The notes beneath the pieces are model-generated. The model made no database searches. It was not told the DNA's origin and saw nothing but the letters and a program-made list of their open reading frames with translations. From assembly GCF_016798245.1 (NCBI RefSeq), contig NZ_JAEUZA010000001.1:1038221-1102220 (forward strand): a DNA stretch of 64,000 nucleotides. Reading direction: 5' to 3'. This document shows positions 63,301 through 64,000 of this stretch, in pieces (position 1 is the stretch's first letter; the number at the start of each line of letters is the position of its first letter). The translations under genes were made by a program, and so were the position numbers. This stretch comes from Alkalicoccobacillus gibsonii (lineage in GTDB: Bacteria; Bacillota; Bacilli; Bacillales; Bacillaceae_D).

Positions 63301-63905
63301 ACCTGAGATTCAAGTTCATGCAAGATATCTTCTACACGATTTACATTTTCCTGTGTTTCATTTAATCGTTTTTCAGCTTGAATTTTACGCGTTTTGTATT
63401 TAAGTACGCCTGCTGCCTCTTCGAAAATAAGGCGACGGTCATCTGACTTACTGCTTAAGATTTCTTCAATCTTTCCTTGACCAATTATCGAATAGGCTTC
63501 TCGGCCGAGTCCTGAATCAAGAAACAACTCCACGATATCTTTTAGCCTGCAAGGCTGACGATTTAACAGATACTCGCTATCACCTGAGCGATATACACGT
63601 CTTGTGACGCTAACCTCGCTAAAATCGATATTTAAATGTTGATCCTCATTATCTAGGATCAAACTGACTTCAGCTACATTCACTGATTTTCTGGAATCAC
63701 TACCGGCGAAGATGATGTCCTCCATCTTTGCTCCGCGTAATGATTTCGCAGACTGTTCGCCAAGCACCCAACGAATGCTGTCCGAGATATTACTTTTCCC
63801 GCTGCCATTTGGTCCGACTACAGCCGTTACACCTGGCACAAACTCTACATTTACTTGTTCAGCGAAGGACTTAAATCCTTTCACTTCTAATCGTTTGAGG
63901 AACAT
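60339..63905 (-). CDS. smc: Chromosome partition protein Smc
   Basis: A 1188-residue condensin ATPase. Walker A GPNGSGKSNISDSI near residue 32; long coiled coils about 170-490 and 680-1010; hinge domain about 520-670 (GIRGAVAELV, PMSVIKPR, GGSMTGGSVKQ); signature LSGGERALTAIAL and Walker B PFCVLDEVEAALDEAN near the C-terminus. It organises and segregates the chromosome with ScpA/ScpB. ATG at 63905 follows AAGGAGGG; an earlier in-frame start overlaps this site. Confidence 0.98.
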   Translation of the reverse strand: MFLKRLEVKGFKSFAEQVNVEFVPGVTAVVGPNGSGKSNISDSIRWVLGEQSAKSLRGAKMEDIIFAGSDSRKSVNVAEVSLILDNEDQHLNIDFSEVSVTRRVYRSGDSEYLLNRQPCRLKDIVELFLDSGLGREAYSIIGQGKIEEILSSKSDDRRLIFEEAAGVLKYKTRKIQAEKRLNETQENVNRVEDILHELESQVEPLREQSSIAKEFIEAEKKRKKEDITITAAEINDLHARWTEAKEKLASFKTQLEVHEKKIQESEEAITSCREESKAVAEALQTAQERRLHVSEELEKNEGRRGVLQERQKNAVYNIDQLTEDIADKSSKLESLHATVAERQELVEKEKVELNRWKAELRSLEGVLQGSGPGIEAKLDQLKADYIEVLNEQASIRNEQRYLEEQKRQQSFKRERIVKEHADSKTNRSSLTRQLNDAKALVTTIQDELEQLTGQEQTIAATQSKLDEEYQQNESKLYEAYRILQKSKSRTEALREMESDFTGFYQGVKEILKARDGQLQGIRGAVAELVRTEKQHELAIETALGAQAQHVVVTNEQHARDAIRFLKQKRFGRATFLPMSVIKPRMMPDAQLRIISNEDEFVGLAIHLIRYEDEYQHVLSNLLGSIVVAKTLEGANKLAAKIGHRFRIVTLDGDIVNPGGSMTGGSVKQNQSSLVGRKRELDDLTHQTEKLERTVYQLEQRMQQQKQNRAEQRTEQASLQQQIQVKRSEWQEQRSRLKELELTTANMEQQYSRMDREEAAAAKEEQAVIDRLDALSKVLVETNQREQQWKLEIEELETQLKEQQHSREDLQEKLVRVRIAEAESKQRVKHVSEQFDFTNQQLNDLKGELKDLREEFDLLSSTMNNGSNGEEQLTEQIHSLRKEKDTVQQQLKVLVEKSAKLDDQYAELEEQLKRNQGHYALAHDDYKHQDVRLNRLDVDLEHRLEKLRVEYELSFDAAVKDYPLEGSIEDAKTRLKLLKLTIDELGPVNLGSIEEFERVNERYSFLLEQQQDLLEAKETLHQVIAEMDEEMTNRFQHTFTQVRGHFQEVFRELFGGGEADLVLSDPSNILSTGVDIMARPPGKKLQHLALLSGGERALTAIALLFSILKVRPVPFCVLDEVEAALDEANVSRFAQYLKDFSEATQFIVITHRSGTMEEADVLYGVTMQESGVSRLVSVRLEETKELIES

Positions 63906-64000
63906 GCATTCCCTCCTTGCTCTAGACACTTTAGATTTTAGTTTATCACACTTTAGAACGGTTTAAGAGATTTCTAAAGGGGTAAGACAAACGGATGCGA

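Noticed and set aside
28903-64000. Plus-strand genes anywhere in the window
   Set aside because: All plus-strand open frames checked lie opposite well-supported minus-strand genes or in AT-rich gaps and lack motifs and binding sites.
63906-64000. Upstream rnc gene at the right edge and an smc promoter
   Set aside because: No coding sequence for RNase III is visible in the last 95 bases, and the TGATAAACT element lacks a convincing -35, so neither was listed as a feature.

Overview
The window is a chromosomal segment of a Bacillaceae bacterium. Gene order follows the Bacillus subtilis backbone smc-ftsY-ylxM-ffh-rpsP-khpA-ylqD-rimM-trmD-rplS ... rbgA-rnhB-ylqG-ylqH-sucCD-dprA-topA-trmFO-xerC-hslVU-codY-fla/che-swrB-rpsB-tsf-pyrH-frr almost gene for gene. 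Shine-Dalgarno sites are strong, the motility operon has the FliY/CheC/CheD/SwrB type found in Bacillus, and TTG/GTG starts are frequent. The lepB next to rbgA and the divergence from B. subtilis proteins suggest an alkaliphilic 'Bacillus' lineage (Alkalihalobacillus sensu lato), but the species is not determined. Every supported gene is on the minus strand, so transcription runs from high to low coordinates.

Layout in transcription order. (1) 63.9-54.7 kb: chromosome condensation and SRP/ribosome-maturation block (smc, ftsY, ylxM, ffh, rpsP, khpA, ylqD, rimM, trmD, rplS), with an L19 leader RNA before rplS. (2) 54.5-43.2 kb: an accessory island between rplS and lepB that is absent from the B. 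subtilis order. It holds a membrane-anchored DUF4041/GIY-YIG nuclease resembling the SNIPE anti-phage protein, two small exported proteins, and a fructose-family PTS (EIIA, EIIB, EIIC) with a GH38 alpha-mannosidase, a PRD/EIIB/EIIA regulator, a ROK sugar kinase and mannose-6-phosphate isomerase. Together the sugar genes make a coherent route from an alpha-mannoside to fructose-6-phosphate, with a consensus-matching cre site in the leader. (3) 43.1-28.0 kb: lepB, rbgA, rnhB, the FliK/FlhB-like pair ylqG-ylqH, succinyl-CoA synthetase, dprA, topA, trmFO, xerC, HslVU protease and CodY.

(4) 27.7-2.7 kb: the fla/che operon, flgB to swrB. It encodes rod and hook parts, MS-ring, switch, export apparatus, hook-length control, assembly GTPases, part of the chemotaxis system, and the motility sigma factor. 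The clearest anomaly is that cheB is followed directly by cheC: cheA and cheW, normally between them, are absent. (5) 2.7 kb to the left edge: rpsB, tsf, pyrH and the first 18 codons of frr.

The most interesting items are the SNIPE-like nuclease and its position beside a sugar PTS, the missing cheA-cheW, and the alpha-mannoside locus. No tRNA, rRNA, CRISPR array, transposase, phage gene or complete mobile element was seen.
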